A stretch of 11,472 nucleotides of DNA from Proteobacteria bacterium UBA5122 (lineage in GTDB: Bacteria; Pseudomonadota; Gammaproteobacteria; Tenderiales; Tenderiaceae), in contig DHYU01000040.1 in the NCBI GenBank assembly GCA_002415485.1, positions 1-11,472 of the forward strand, written 5' to 3'. A program made the position numbers and the translations under genes. Of the stretch, positions 1 to 7,718 are shown in pieces; the first letter of the stretch is position 1, and each line of letters begins with the position of its first letter. The notes under the pieces were generated by a model. That model did no database searches, was not told where the DNA came from, and saw only the letters and a program-made list of their open reading frames with translations.

Positions 1-612
1 AACACCGGCGGCATGGGCGCCTACTCACCGGCCCCGGTCGTCACCGCCGACGTGCACGCCCGCATCATGCGTGAAGTGATCGAACCCACCGTGAAAGGCA
101 TGGCCGCCGAAGGCAATCCCTACACCGGCTTTTTGTACGCCGGGCTGATGATCGACAACACGGGCGCGCCCAAGGTCATCGAATACAACTGCCGCTTTGG
201 CGACCCCGAAACCCAACCGATCATGATGCGCCTGCAATCGGATCTGGTTGCCCTTTGCGAGGCCGCACTGGACGAGAAGCTGGATCAAACCAGCGCCGAC
301 TGGGACCCCCGCGCCGCACTGGGCGTGGTGCTCGCCGCTGCTGGTTATCCGGGCAACTACCCCAAAGGTGATGTGATCAGCGGTCTGGATGGCGCCGACA
401 GCGCCGACGCCAAGATCTTCCACGCCGGCACCAGCGACAAGGACGGCAAGGTCGTCACCAACGGCGGCCGCGTATTGTGCGGTGTCGGCCTGGGCCACAC
501 CGTCAGCGAGGCGCAGGCCAAGGCCTACGCGCTGTGCGACAAGATCAGCTGGAACGGCATGTTCATGCGCCGTGACATCGGCTATCGCGCCGTCGCGCGC
601 GAGCAAGCATGA
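1..612 (+). CDS. purD: Phosphoribosylamine-glycine ligase (GAR synthetase), 3' part only
   Basis: The gene is cut by the window's left edge; 203 C-terminal residues of an enzyme normally about 420-430 residues long are present, and the reading frame is open from base 1. PurD makes glycinamide ribonucleotide from phosphoribosylamine, glycine and ATP in cytoplasmic purine synthesis. The visible part holds the end of the ATP-grasp domain, including the stretch IEYNCRFGDPETQ, whose Glu and Asn are the family's Mg-ATP ligands, followed by the C-terminal domain (GVVLAAAGYPG). The stop codon overlaps the tsaC start as ATGA, so the two genes are probably co-transcribed and translationally coupled. 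Identification is by recognised family motifs; nothing looks degenerate. Confidence 0.97.
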   Translation, partial: NTGGMGAYSPAPVVTADVHARIMREVIEPTVKGMAAEGNPYTGFLYAGLMIDNTGAPKVIEYNCRFGDPETQPIMMRLQSDLVALCEAALDEKLDQTSADWDPRAALGVVLAAAGYPGNYPKGDVISGLDGADSADAKIFHAGTSDKDGKVVTNGGRVLCGVGLGHTVSEAQAKAYALCDKISWNGMFMRRDIGYRAVAREQA

Positions 613-1166
613 GTTCGCGCTTTCATCTCCGCCGCGCCGTCCACGCCCTGCGCAAGGGCGGCGTGATCGCCTATCCAACCGAGACCGTGTACGGCCTCGG
701 TTGCGATCCGCTCGACATGCACGCGGTCGAACACGTGCTCGAATACAAAAAACGGCCGCAAGATAAGGGCCTGATCCTGATCGCCGCCAACCTGGCGCAA
801 CTGCAAAGCTACATCGATGTCGATGACGAGGCGCTGCTGGCCAAGATCAGCACGCCCAGCGAACGGCCGACGACCTGGATCTGCCCGATCCAGGACACCA
901 CCCCCGATTACCTGTGCGGCCGCCACAACTCGATCGCCGTGCGCATCAGCCCCAGCCGACTGGTACAGCGCCTCTGCACCGAGTTTGGCGGCGCCATCGT
1001 CTCCACCAGCGCCAACCCGTCGGGCAAGGCCCCCGCCACCAACGACATGATGATCCAGCGCTATTTTGGCGACCGCCTGGACTACGTGCTGAACGGTAGC
1101 AGTACACGCCGTGGCCGACCCAGCCGCATCATCGATCTGCTCAGCGGCCGCATCGTCCGCGATTAA
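609..1166 (+). CDS. tsaC: L-threonylcarbamoyladenylate synthase TsaC (YrdC/Sua5 family)
   Basis: 185 residues, the usual length of the short TsaC form (E. coli TsaC is 190). It makes threonylcarbamoyl-AMP from threonine, bicarbonate and ATP, the first step of the t6A37 modification of ANN-decoding tRNAs, in the cytoplasm. The sequence shows the YrdC signature: AYPTETVYGLGCDP at about residues 21-34, KRPQDKG at 48-54, and STSANPSGK at 132-140. The KRPxDKGLILIAA stretch resembles TsaC more than the paralogue YciO. The start is the ATG within the ATGA overlap with purD, which implies coupling. A neighbour pairing with purD rather than the more usual dprA or aroE context is worth noting. The gene converges on the glycosyltransferase gene with only 12 bases between the two stop codons. 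Confidence 0.93.
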   Translation: MSSRFHLRRAVHALRKGGVIAYPTETVYGLGCDPLDMHAVEHVLEYKKRPQDKGLILIAANLAQLQSYIDVDDEALLAKISTPSERPTTWICPIQDTTPDYLCGRHNSIAVRISPSRLVQRLCTEFGGAIVSTSANPSGKAPATNDMMIQRYFGDRLDYVLNGSSTRRGRPSRIIDLLSGRIVRD

Positions 1167-1168
1167 AC

Positions 1169-1191
1169 CGAGACGACCTTAGGTCGTCTCG
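1169..1191. terminator. Palindrome between convergent tsaC and GT2 genes, possible bidirectional terminator
   Basis: CGAGACGACCT and AGGTCGTCTCG form a perfect 11-base inverted repeat around a single T. It starts 3 bases after the tsaC stop and runs into the last codons of the opposing gene. There is no strong T-run on either side, so rho-independent termination is inferred from position and symmetry rather than from a complete signal. Confidence 0.5.
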
Positions 1192-3785
1192 TTGCCCGCG
1201 CCGAGCTTGGCGCTCTCCAGACTCACCTCGTCACCCTGCACGCGCGCGCTGAGTAGCGACATGAACACCGCCGCCAGATACGGAATGGCCTGCACGCACA
1301 ACACCACCACCCAGAACAGGATGTCGGGCGAATCGGCCCCTTGCCGCCAGATCACGCCCACCACGCTCAACAGGAAGGCCAGCGCCAGCAACCCCTCTTC
1401 CCACACCATCAGCAACGCCGAACGGTAACAGAGGCGATTGGCCATCTTCGGTGTACGGAAGAAGGGTTTGTCCTTGGTCACCAGCCCCGACAACACCGCC
1501 TTGGAGATGGTGTGCGACAAGGCCAGGCCGGCAATCGTCGCCGACAGCGTGCGCCCCAGATTGGCATCCGGGTGGCTCTGGTAGAGGTACACCTGCTTGG
1601 CCGACTTGAAGATAAACAAGGCCAGCGGCAGCAGCGAGAAGATGATCAGCGGCGGTGCGATGTCGCCGGGAAACAGGATCATGCCCACACACCACAACAG
1701 CGCCAGCGCATTGAAGACCAGGTTGAAGCCATCGGCCATCCACGGCAGCCAGCCCGCCCAGAAGTGATAACGCTGACCGGACTTGAGTTTGGTCTCGCGC
1801 CGCCCCGACAGTTCACGCAGGTGACCACGCATGATCTGCATCGCACCGTAGGCCCAGCGGAAACGCTGTTTCTTGAAGTCGATGAAGGTATCGGGCATCA
1901 GGCCGCGGCCGTAACTGCTCGGCACGTACACCGCCTCGTAACCGTGTTCAAACACGCGCAGCCCCAGCTCAGCATCCTCGGTGATGCACCACTCGGCCCA
2001 GCCGCCCACCTGCTCCAGCACGCGGCGACGGATCATCGTCATCGTGCCGTGCTGGATGATCGCGTTGCGCTCGTTGCGCGTCACCATGCCGATCTGGAAG
2101 AAACCGGCGTATTCGCTGTAGCACATGCGCTTGAACAGGTTCTCGTCACCGTCGCGATAATCCTGCGGCGCCTGCACCACGGCGATGTTGTCATGGCGGA
2201 ACTGCGGCACCAGATCACGCAGCCAATGCGGCGACACCTGGTAATCACTGTCAATCACCGCCACCACCTCGGCCTGCGGATCTGTCTGACGCAGCGCGTA
2301 GTTGAGCGCGCCGCCCTTAAAGCCGCTCAGCGGGTCGACATGGAAGAAACGAAAACGCTCACCGAGAGTAGCGCAGTGTTGCTCCACCGGCCGCCACACC
2401 GCCTCATCCTTGGTATTGTTGTCCATCACGATCACCTCAAAGCGCGGGTAATCGAGGCGGGCCAGGGCATTGAGCGTGTCGATCATCATCTCCGCCGGCT
2501 CGTTGTAACAGGGCACGTGCACCGAGACAAAGGGCAGCTCTGCATCGGGCAGGTTGATGATATTCGCCGCGCGGCGGCGGAAGGTGCTCCAACGCAGCTC
2601 GGCCCATTCATGGGCCTCGGTCAGCATCACCACGATCACACCGATCATGCCCACCACCAACAACAGGCCGATGATCAGACCAAACAAATTCAGATACTGC
2701 TGCGAATAATCGTTGGCCACCCACACCACGACCGTCGCCACACCGTAGGCAACGATGGCCAGGAAGCTGCGCCCGTGCGTGCCCAGGTGCGCGCCATCGA
2801 TCAGCAGCATCGAGAACACAATCGCGGCCAATACGATCGACAAGGCCGCCAGCCAATACCAGTGCGGGGTCTCCACCACCGGCGCTATCCATTCAAACTT
2901 GGGCTGACGCTCGACATCGTACACGCCCCAATAGGCGCCGATCGCACCTTCAGATGAGCCCGCCTTCCACGGCTGATCAAAGGCCTCGATGATGAAGTAT
3001 TCATAACGCTGCACTTCGGCCAGCGCCAAAAAGTCACGCAGAAACGCGGCTTGATTGGCCTCACTGGCCTCGGCGCCACCGCGGGTACGGCCATTGCTCG
3101 GCCAACCCACCTCGCCGATCAGGATCGGTTTGTCTTCAAAGACCGTCTGCAACAGCTCCATCTTGTCACGCACGTATTCCACCGAACGATCCACGTGCTG
3201 CTTTTCCCAGTAGGGCAGCATGTGTGCCGAGATCACATCGACGTGGGCCGCCAGATCAGCGTGGGCAATCCACACATGCCAGGGTTCGGCCGTGCTCACC
3301 GGTACCTTGACCTCGGCGCGCACGCGATCGAGATAACTCACCAGCTCCGCCACCTTGATGTAGTTGTGCAGGATCACCTCGTTACCGACCATCACGCCGA
3401 TGACATTCGGGTAGGTGCGCGCCAGCTCGATGCCCTTGGCGATCTCACGTTCATTACGCTCCAGGTCGTCGCTGATCCAGATGCCGACCATCACCTCGAT
3501 CCCGAACGGTTGCGCCAGGCGCGGGATCTCACTCAAGGTGCCATCGGTGGAATAGGTACGCACGGCGCGGGTCTTGCGCGCCAACAGCGCCAGATCCTCG
3601 GTGATGTCCGCCTCGCTGGGCCAGACATGGGCAATCGCATCCTGATCCTCGCGGAAGGGCGAAAACGAAAAGCCTTCCACCTTCTCCGGCCAGGGTGGAT
3701 GTTCCTGCGGCTGGTTGGCCAGCGCCCATAACGACATCACCACCACCGCAACCGCGATGACGATCAACAGATTGATACGTTTCAT
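1179..3785 (-). CDS. Membrane GH17-GT2 fusion glycosyltransferase, probable beta-glucan synthase (NdvB-like)
   Basis: 868 residues from the ATG at 3785. An in-frame TTG 18 bases upstream is possible, but the ATG is followed directly by a typical signal anchor (about residues 5-23). The periplasmic part is a GH17-like domain: GNE near residue 136 (acid/base) and GEVGWPSNG with Glu about 225 (nucleophile motif). Transmembrane segments follow near 310-390, then a cytosolic processive GT2 domain: PCYNEP about 425-430, DSD about 512-514, TED about 602-604, and QRFRW about 640-644. Several membrane helices close the protein. This layout matches the proteobacterial NdvB-type proteins that make beta-1,3-glucans, in which the GH17 domain remodels or branches the chain outside. 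The product here (linear, cyclic or branched) cannot be told from sequence. The gene lies 41 bases downstream of the antiporter gene, so it is probably in the same transcript. Confidence 0.88.
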   Translation of the reverse strand: MKRINLLIVIAVAVVVMSLWALANQPQEHPPWPEKVEGFSFSPFREDQDAIAHVWPSEADITEDLALLARKTRAVRTYSTDGTLSEIPRLAQPFGIEVMVGIWISDDLERNEREIAKGIELARTYPNVIGVMVGNEVILHNYIKVAELVSYLDRVRAEVKVPVSTAEPWHVWIAHADLAAHVDVISAHMLPYWEKQHVDRSVEYVRDKMELLQTVFEDKPILIGEVGWPSNGRTRGGAEASEANQAAFLRDFLALAEVQRYEYFIIEAFDQPWKAGSSEGAIGAYWGVYDVERQPKFEWIAPVVETPHWYWLAALSIVLAAIVFSMLLIDGAHLGTHGRSFLAIVAYGVATVVVWVANDYSQQYLNLFGLIIGLLLVVGMIGVIVVMLTEAHEWAELRWSTFRRRAANIINLPDAELPFVSVHVPCYNEPAEMMIDTLNALARLDYPRFEVIVMDNNTKDEAVWRPVEQHCATLGERFRFFHVDPLSGFKGGALNYALRQTDPQAEVVAVIDSDYQVSPHWLRDLVPQFRHDNIAVVQAPQDYRDGDENLFKRMCYSEYAGFFQIGMVTRNERNAIIQHGTMTMIRRRVLEQVGGWAEWCITEDAELGLRVFEHGYEAVYVPSSYGRGLMPDTFIDFKKQRFRWAYGAMQIMRGHLRELSGRRETKLKSGQRYHFWAGWLPWMADGFNLVFNALALLWCVGMILFPGDIAPPLIIFSLLPLALFIFKSAKQVYLYQSHPDANLGRTLSATIAGLALSHTISKAVLSGLVTKDKPFFRTPKMANRLCYRSALLMVWEEGLLALAFLLSVVGVIWRQGADSPDILFWVVVLCVQAIPYLAAVFMSLLSARVQGDEVSLESAKLGAGNETT

Positions 3786-3826
3786 TCCATTACCCAGAAA
3801 CAAGAAGCGAAATTACACAGAAGATA

Positions 3827-4900
3827 TTACCGAGCAGTGTCGATCCCCGAGCGCCAGCTGCGCAGCGCAACCACGAGCAGGGTCATCGCCGTCAGCGGCA
3901 ACACAAACCAAAGCATGGCCGTACCATACATGGGCAAGGCCGGATGCTGCAGGGCGCCCATGACCAGGTAGCTGGTATAGGCGATATAGAAGAAGAAGAA
4001 CAGCGCACCCTCCCAGCGGGCGATCAGATGACCACTGAAGAAGATGGGCAGACAGGCCACCGCCACGGCGATCATCACCGGGATGTCGAACTGGATGGCG
4101 GCCTGACTCACCTCGATGCCGACCGGTGCGATGATGCTGGCCAGGCCCAGCACGCCCATGAGGTTGAAGAGATTGCTGCCGATGACATTGCCGACCGCGA
4201 TATCGCGCTGACCACGCAGGCTGGCGACGATGGAGGTCACCACCTCGGGCATCGAGGTACCGGCGGCGATGATGGTCAGGCCAATCACCAGATCACTCAC
4301 CCCCAGCTGACGGGCGATACTGACCGCAGCATCTACCAGCCAGGTGGAACCCAGAACCAGCAGTGCCAGGCCACCGACCACCAGCAGGGCGTCCTTCCAC
4401 CACACGGCCGAAGCCGTCGGCGCTGCCTCATCGTATTCGGCCTTCACGGCCTGACTCTCACGGCGGCTCTGGCGGATCAGGAAAAAGGTATAGGCCAGCA
4501 GACCGGCGAAGAGTACAAAACCTTCCATACGCCCCAGGTTGCCATCCAGCGCCATCAGCAGCACCAGCACAGAGACACCGATCATCAACGGCACATCGAG
4601 GCGGATCAGCTGCTGCGCCACCACCAGCGGGGTGATCATGGCGGCCAGGCCGAGAATGAACAGCACGTTGAAGATATTGCTGCCGACCACGTTACCCACC
4701 GCCAGTCCGGCCTGCCCTTCATAGGCAGACTGCACGCTGACCGCCAACTCGGGTGAGCTGGTGCCAAAGGCCACCACCGTCAGTCCCACCACCAGGGGGG
4801 AGATACCAAAGGCCACCGCCAGACGCGAGGCACCACGCACCAACAACTCGGCACCTGCGATCAGCAGGACCAGACCAGCAACAAACATCAAGATAGTCAT
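3827..4900 (-). CDS. CaCA-family calcium/sodium:cation antiporter (YrbG-like)
   Basis: 357 residues from the chosen ATG at 4900. The open frame runs 28 codons further upstream, but that extension is basic, lacks family similarity and overlaps the likely promoter. A GGAG lies about 11 bases before the chosen ATG. The protein has the two inverted alpha repeats of the family: GTSSPE at 46-51 with GNVVGSNIFN at 69-78, and GTSMPE at 214-219 with GNVIGSNLFN at 237-246. Each is surrounded by membrane helices, about ten in all, with an acidic cytoplasmic loop near 145-165. Members exchange Ca2+ for Na+ or H+ across the inner membrane; the ion specificity of this protein is not readable. It is the first gene of a likely two-gene unit with the GH17-GT2 protein, a combination whose meaning is unclear. 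Confidence 0.9.
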   Translation of the reverse strand: MTILMFVAGLVLLIAGAELLVRGASRLAVAFGISPLVVGLTVVAFGTSSPELAVSVQSAYEGQAGLAVGNVVGSNIFNVLFILGLAAMITPLVVAQQLIRLDVPLMIGVSVLVLLMALDGNLGRMEGFVLFAGLLAYTFFLIRQSRRESQAVKAEYDEAAPTASAVWWKDALLVVGGLALLVLGSTWLVDAAVSIARQLGVSDLVIGLTIIAAGTSMPEVVTSIVASLRGQRDIAVGNVIGSNLFNLMGVLGLASIIAPVGIEVSQAAIQFDIPVMIAVAVACLPIFFSGHLIARWEGALFFFFYIAYTSYLVMGALQHPALPMYGTAMLWFVLPLTAMTLLVVALRSWRSGIDTAR

Positions 4901-4957
4901 ATAGAAAGGGGCTCCAACACTCGGACGGCATCGGTAAAGGGACAAAAACGTGCGCAG

Positions 4958-4988
4958 CATATAACGCCGCCGATACAAAAACAATCAA
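4958..4988 (-). promoter_or_regulatory. Weak sigma70-like promoter candidate for the antiporter gene
   Basis: Read on the - strand, TTGATT (4988-4983) and TATATG (4963-4958) are 19 bases apart, a long spacing and an imperfect match. The location is right: downstream of the mtgA terminator and about 60 bases before the antiporter ATG. A promoter is needed here, but this exact choice is tentative. Confidence 0.3.
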
Positions 4989-5014
4989 CTCAACTGGATT
5001 TAGTAAAGTCGCGG

Positions 5015-5039
5015 AAAAAACGCTGGCGTCGCCACCAGC
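5015..5039 (-). terminator. Rho-independent terminator of mtgA
   Basis: On the - strand, GCTGGTG and CGCCAGC form a 7-base stem (one G-T pair) around a GCGA tetraloop, followed by GTTTTTT. It lies 62 bases after the mtgA stop codon and separates mtgA from the antiporter/glycosyltransferase unit. Confidence 0.85.
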
Positions 5040-5101
5040 AACAAGACCGGCCACAACATCAGGATTTGCAGAAAAATGAGTGAGTTAAATCCAACACACC
5101 A

Positions 5102-5854
5102 TCAACGGGTGTCAGCCTTCACCCCCAAATGCCGGCTAATCTTTTTAACCTTGCCCTGAAAGAATTTCGTGCGGGTCGCCGGATTGTGTTTTTTGGGCCC
5201 TGGCAGCGTCGCCGCCAATTCGATGGCCTGCTGCATGGAAATCTGACTGGCCGAAATATTCCAGTAACGACGACTGGCCGCCTCCACCCCGTAGACCCCA
5301 GGCCCAAACTCAACCACATTGAGATAAAGCTCCAGGATGCGGTGCTTACTGAGTTGCGATTCCATCACCAACGTCAACCAGAACTCATGCCATTTGCGTA
5401 AAGGATCACGCGACGGAGAAAGAAACAGATTCTTCGCCAACTGCTGCGAAATGGTACTGCCACCAAAGGCAAACTTCTGTTGCGAAAGGTTGTATGCCCA
5501 CACCTCTTGCAGCGCCTGCACATCAATCCCATCGTGCTCATAAAAACGGCTATCCTCGGCCACGATCACTACACGACGCATATGTTTGGAAATACTCGCC
5601 GTTGGCACCGGCTGCCAACGCAACCTGGGCAACGTAGCATCCTCGGCACGCTGCGCCTCATAGTCCTTAATAAACGCAGACTTAGGCACCGCCCCCTTGG
5701 ACAGCGCCGCCCAATCCGGCATCAACCACCACAGATAGGCCGCATCCACGAGCAAAAGCAATAACACAAACAAAACACCACGACGCACAAAGGTACGCAG
5801 CCACGAACGCTTAGCCTTGTTGGCAGGTTTTGAGGAACGACGGGAAACGGCCAT
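5102..5854 (-). CDS. mtgA: Monofunctional peptidoglycan glycosyltransferase MtgA (GT51)
   Basis: 250 residues, normal for MtgA. It polymerises lipid II into glycan strands at the periplasmic face of the inner membrane, without a transpeptidase domain. A basic N-terminus precedes a single signal anchor (about residues 26-44). The GT51 motifs follow in order: EDSRFYEHDGID at 100-111 with catalytic Glu100, GGSTISQQLAKNLFL at 131-145, KWHEFW near 154-159, SKHRILELYLNVVEFGPGVYG at about 169-189 and RRYW. The start codon has no clear Shine-Dalgarno sequence. A 24-codon open frame ends 10 bases upstream, so translation may depend on coupling or on a leader. mtgA is the first core gene downstream of the cassette array. 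Confidence 0.96.
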   Translation of the reverse strand: MAVSRRSSKPANKAKRSWLRTFVRRGVLFVLLLLLVDAAYLWWLMPDWAALSKGAVPKSAFIKDYEAQRAEDATLPRLRWQPVPTASISKHMRRVVIVAEDSRFYEHDGIDVQALQEVWAYNLSQQKFAFGGSTISQQLAKNLFLSPSRDPLRKWHEFWLTLVMESQLSKHRILELYLNVVEFGPGVYGVEAASRRYWNISASQISMQQAIELAATLPGPKKHNPATRTKFFQGKVKKISRHLGVKADTR

Positions 5855-5864
5855 GCATTTAACA

Positions 5865-5939
5865 CTACAGATGGGAAAGCAGCCGGAACAGCTGCGGCGC
5901 GCATTCGATCACATGATCATCGATCTTGGCAATAGCCAT
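5865..5939 (-). CDS. Possible 24-residue ORF directly upstream of mtgA
   Basis: An ATG-to-TAG frame (begins MAIAKIDDHVIE, ends RLLSHL) stops 10 bases before the mtgA start. Its base composition resembles the core genes more than the cassette region beside it. It could be a short leader, the decayed end of a former neighbour cut by events at the array edge, or chance. There is no clear ribosome binding site and I do not recognise the peptide. Confidence 0.2.
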   Translation of the reverse strand: MAIAKIDDHVIECAPQLFRLLSHL

Positions 5940-5992
5940 GCTTGATACCGGCTAGGTCTCGTCCCTCTCAATTGCCATTGATAGGTGTTTTC

Positions 5993-6021
5993 ATAATAAG
6001 GGACAGTTTGTCCCCTATTAT
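5993..6021. repeat. REP-like palindrome at the distal end of the cassette array
   Basis: GGGACA and TGTCCC pair around a GTT loop (6000-6014). The stem continues outward after one mismatch with six A-T pairs (5993-5998 with 6016-6021). The 14 bases TGTCCCCTATTATT (6009-6022) recur exactly at 7737-7750 beside the RAYT transposase, which links this hairpin to that element. It could also act as a terminator for cassette E, though a T-run is lacking. Confidence 0.65.
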
Positions 6022-6025
6022 TAAT

Positions 6026-6079
6026 CATCAAACTCAGCCCCGCCGCTTTTGCGGCGTCGGCTGGAGTGCCTTGTTGAGC
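6026..6079 (-). other. attC site of cassette E, degenerate at its R' end
   Basis: On the - strand the R'' box GCTCAAC (6079-6073) starts 11 bases after the cassette E stop codon. Then ACTC-C-AGCC-GA-CGCCGC, loop AAAA, and GCGGCG-G-GGCT-GAGT form a strong stem with unpaired extra bases, as attC stems have. The expected closing GTTRRRY is missing or reduced to GTTTGAT, and the REP-like palindrome begins immediately beyond. Confidence 0.6.
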
Positions 6080-6090
6080 GAACGCACACA

Positions 6091-6828
6091 TTAACAACCA
6101 CGCGAGTAAAACCAAATCGAAGGCATTCCATTTGTATAATAAAAAGGGACCCATCCTGAGACCGGCCTTATACCTGTTCTGACTTCTGTACATGGTTCCA
6201 CATCCAAAACATCTACCTGTACCCACAGTTCGCCGTCAAGTTTCTCGAACGCCGTTATCTCAACCGGCAGGTTATTTCGACCTTGGGGATTCTTGGACCA
6301 TACTGCTTTGCCATGCTTCGGGCTTGACAATAAGGTTAACGGTCCTTGACCACTGAGATAGGTTAGAGATTCCTTGAGCAGCTGTTCAACAGGAAGATAT
6401 CGGGTGTCAGCATCCTGAACATGCACCCATGCATAACCACTGTTAAGAGCGATCTCGAACCATTCGCCTTTACGATTTCGAACAATTACGCCGGGCTGTT
6501 CGTACGTAAACTCCAGAGTCGGGAGCATTTCAATCCTCTGCACTGGCCCATCAATCGCAACTGAAACCTCAAGTCCATGGCAGCCACCTAATGGAGAAAA
6601 TATCCACTGTTTGGATACGTATATCCGCCCAATAAGTTTAGAAGAACTCGGCGATTGGAAGATCTTTATATCTTGTGAGTTGAAGTGGTCACATGGTTCG
6701 GTTCCAAATACCTCGGGCAAGAGAAGTAATCCGATGATGCCGCGGGTACGTTCGCCAGCCTCAGCATAAAGAGCCTCATTAATTACAAGAATTGGCAGAA
6801 GCGCAATTGCCAGCAGATATCGTTTCAT
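6091..6828 (-). CDS. Cassette E: exported protein with SH3-like features, unknown function
   Basis: 245 residues from the ATG at 6828 (a TTG four codons upstream is less likely). The N-terminus is a clear Sec signal peptide (MKRYLLAIALLPILV, probable cleavage after AEA at residue 24), so the protein is periplasmic or secreted. The mature part has four cysteines (in EPCDHF, GGCHG, EPCTE and the C-terminal RGC), compatible with two disulfides. It also has stretches such as GYAWVHVQD and LPVEQLL that resemble bacterial SH3 domains, and ends in WFYSRGC. I know similar endings only from uncharacterised exported proteins and assign no function. The start lies 7 bases after a GTTGGGC attC core and the stop 11 bases before the next attC, the typical layout of a cassette gene. 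Confidence 0.8.
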   Translation of the reverse strand: MKRYLLAIALLPILVINEALYAEAGERTRGIIGLLLLPEVFGTEPCDHFNSQDIKIFQSPSSSKLIGRIYVSKQWIFSPLGGCHGLEVSVAIDGPVQRIEMLPTLEFTYEQPGVIVRNRKGEWFEIALNSGYAWVHVQDADTRYLPVEQLLKESLTYLSGQGPLTLLSSPKHGKAVWSKNPQGRNNLPVEITAFEKLDGELWVQVDVLDVEPCTEVRTGIRPVSGWVPFYYTNGMPSIWFYSRGC

Positions 6829-6834
6829 ATAGAC

Positions 6835-6898
6835 GCCCAACGAGGCTGTAGAAAAACAATTTTAGAATCACTCATCCAAATCCCAGCCTCCGTTGATT
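6835..6898 (-). other. attC site closing cassette D
   Basis: On the - strand a weak R'' box AATCAAC (6898-6892) is followed by GGAGGCTG, about 36 bases of low pairing, then CAGCCTC and R' GTTGGGC (6841-6835). AAC-GAGGCTG pairs with CAGCCTC-GTT except for one extra base, the usual attC asymmetry. The R'' box does not match GTTRRRY complementarity well. Confidence 0.65.
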
Positions 6899-6928
6899 AT
6901 ATACACACCGATTATTCGGGTTTTGCGC

Positions 6929-6967
6929 GTACCTTGCTAGTGAAACTATATTTTAGTAACAAGGTAC
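6929..6967. repeat. Hairpin at the downstream end of the RAYT element
   Basis: GTACCTTG (6929-6936) and CAAGGTAC (6960-6967) are a perfect 8-base inverted repeat, with CTA/TAG pairing further inside. It abuts ACAGACCACG (6966-6975), which recurs inverted at 7730-7739. It may be a subterminal hairpin recognised by the HUH transposase or a terminator for its gene. Confidence 0.55.
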
Positions 6968-6978
6968 AGACCACGGTT

Positions 6979-7668
6979 TTAGATTTCTTTCTTAGGTCTG
7001 CCTGCTTGCCCTTTTGTTACTCGTCTACCAAGTGCTTGAGCAATCTGCTCCTTAAATCGCTTGTCCCCCAAAGCTAAATTTCCATTTGTTGCTTCTCTAA
7101 TATGGTCATCTAGATTATTAGTGATGTGTGCTTTAAATAACGCCCTATATCCTTTTCTGCGATCCATTTCGTTGGAGCTAATTTTAAGATACTGATCGTG
7201 TGGCGTTAGTAATTTATTATTTTTCCCTTCAGCATTTGCCTTATAGCTTGACCATAGGTAGTCTCTTGGGTGGCAAACCATGTTGGCACGGACAGGGTTT
7301 AACTCTACATATCGATAACATGCCAGCACGTAGTCTTCACTTTGAGTTAAGCATGATTTGAAACGGCCTTCCCATAGAGTGCCGCTTCGTTGGTAAGTTC
7401 GGTTTATATACTGGACGTATCGTTGCCCCAGGTGCTTCATTAGTAAAGCAGCGCTATCTTCTTTTTGAGGGGTAAGCAGAAGATGAACGTGGTTGGTCAT
7501 TAATACATAGGCATGAATTAGGCAGTTATGATTTTCTGCTTGCTCTCGTAGTGTTTCCAAATAAAACAGGTTGTCTTCTTCTGAAAAGAAGCATGCTGAA
7601 CGATTATTTCCCCTTTGGATAATATGCCAAGGAATCCCAGGTACGGATAAGCGAGTTCGTCGCGGCAT
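6979..7668 (-). CDS. REP-associated tyrosine transposase (RAYT, IS200-like Y1 HUH family)
   Basis: 229 residues. These enzymes are related to IS200/IS605 TnpA; they bind and cut single-stranded REP hairpins and are usually single-copy, vertically kept genes. The N-terminus MPRRTRLSVPGIPWHIIQRGNN is typical in kind. The HUH motif is HVH at about 60-62 (MTNHVHLLL), GTLWEGRF is at 96-103, and YRYVELNPVRA at 118-128 contains the candidate nucleophilic tyrosine (Tyr118 or Tyr120; not resolved). The basic C-terminal tail GRRVTKGQAGRPKK is common in the family. GGGA precedes the ATG by a normal distance, so this start is favoured. The open frame is intact and the active-site motifs are present. It lies between two attC sites and shares its strand with the cassettes. 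Confidence 0.9.
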   Translation of the reverse strand: MPRRTRLSVPGIPWHIIQRGNNRSACFFSEEDNLFYLETLREQAENHNCLIHAYVLMTNHVHLLLTPQKEDSAALLMKHLGQRYVQYINRTYQRSGTLWEGRFKSCLTQSEDYVLACYRYVELNPVRANMVCHPRDYLWSSYKANAEGKNNKLLTPHDQYLKISSNEMDRRKGYRALFKAHITNNLDDHIREATNGNLALGDKRFKEQIAQALGRRVTKGQAGRPKKEI

Positions 7669-7718
7669 AACATTCCCTTGTTGTGCGCTGTAGCACTTAA
7701 CCTATCACAAGTGCGGTG

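Noticed and set aside
1341..2957. 538-codon open frame on the + strand
   Set aside because: It is the antisense shadow of the GC-rich GH17-GT2 gene, which carries all expected motifs; the shadow product is low-complexity, rich in His, Gln and Arg.
3944..4756. 270-codon open frame on the + strand
   Set aside because: Antisense to the antiporter gene, whose duplicated family motifs are intact; the product is a His/Gln/Asp-rich shadow.
5909..6226. 105-codon open frame on the - strand after cassette E
   Set aside because: It overlaps the end of the cassette E gene out of frame and its middle is simply the translated attC stem and REP palindrome; no independent start signal.
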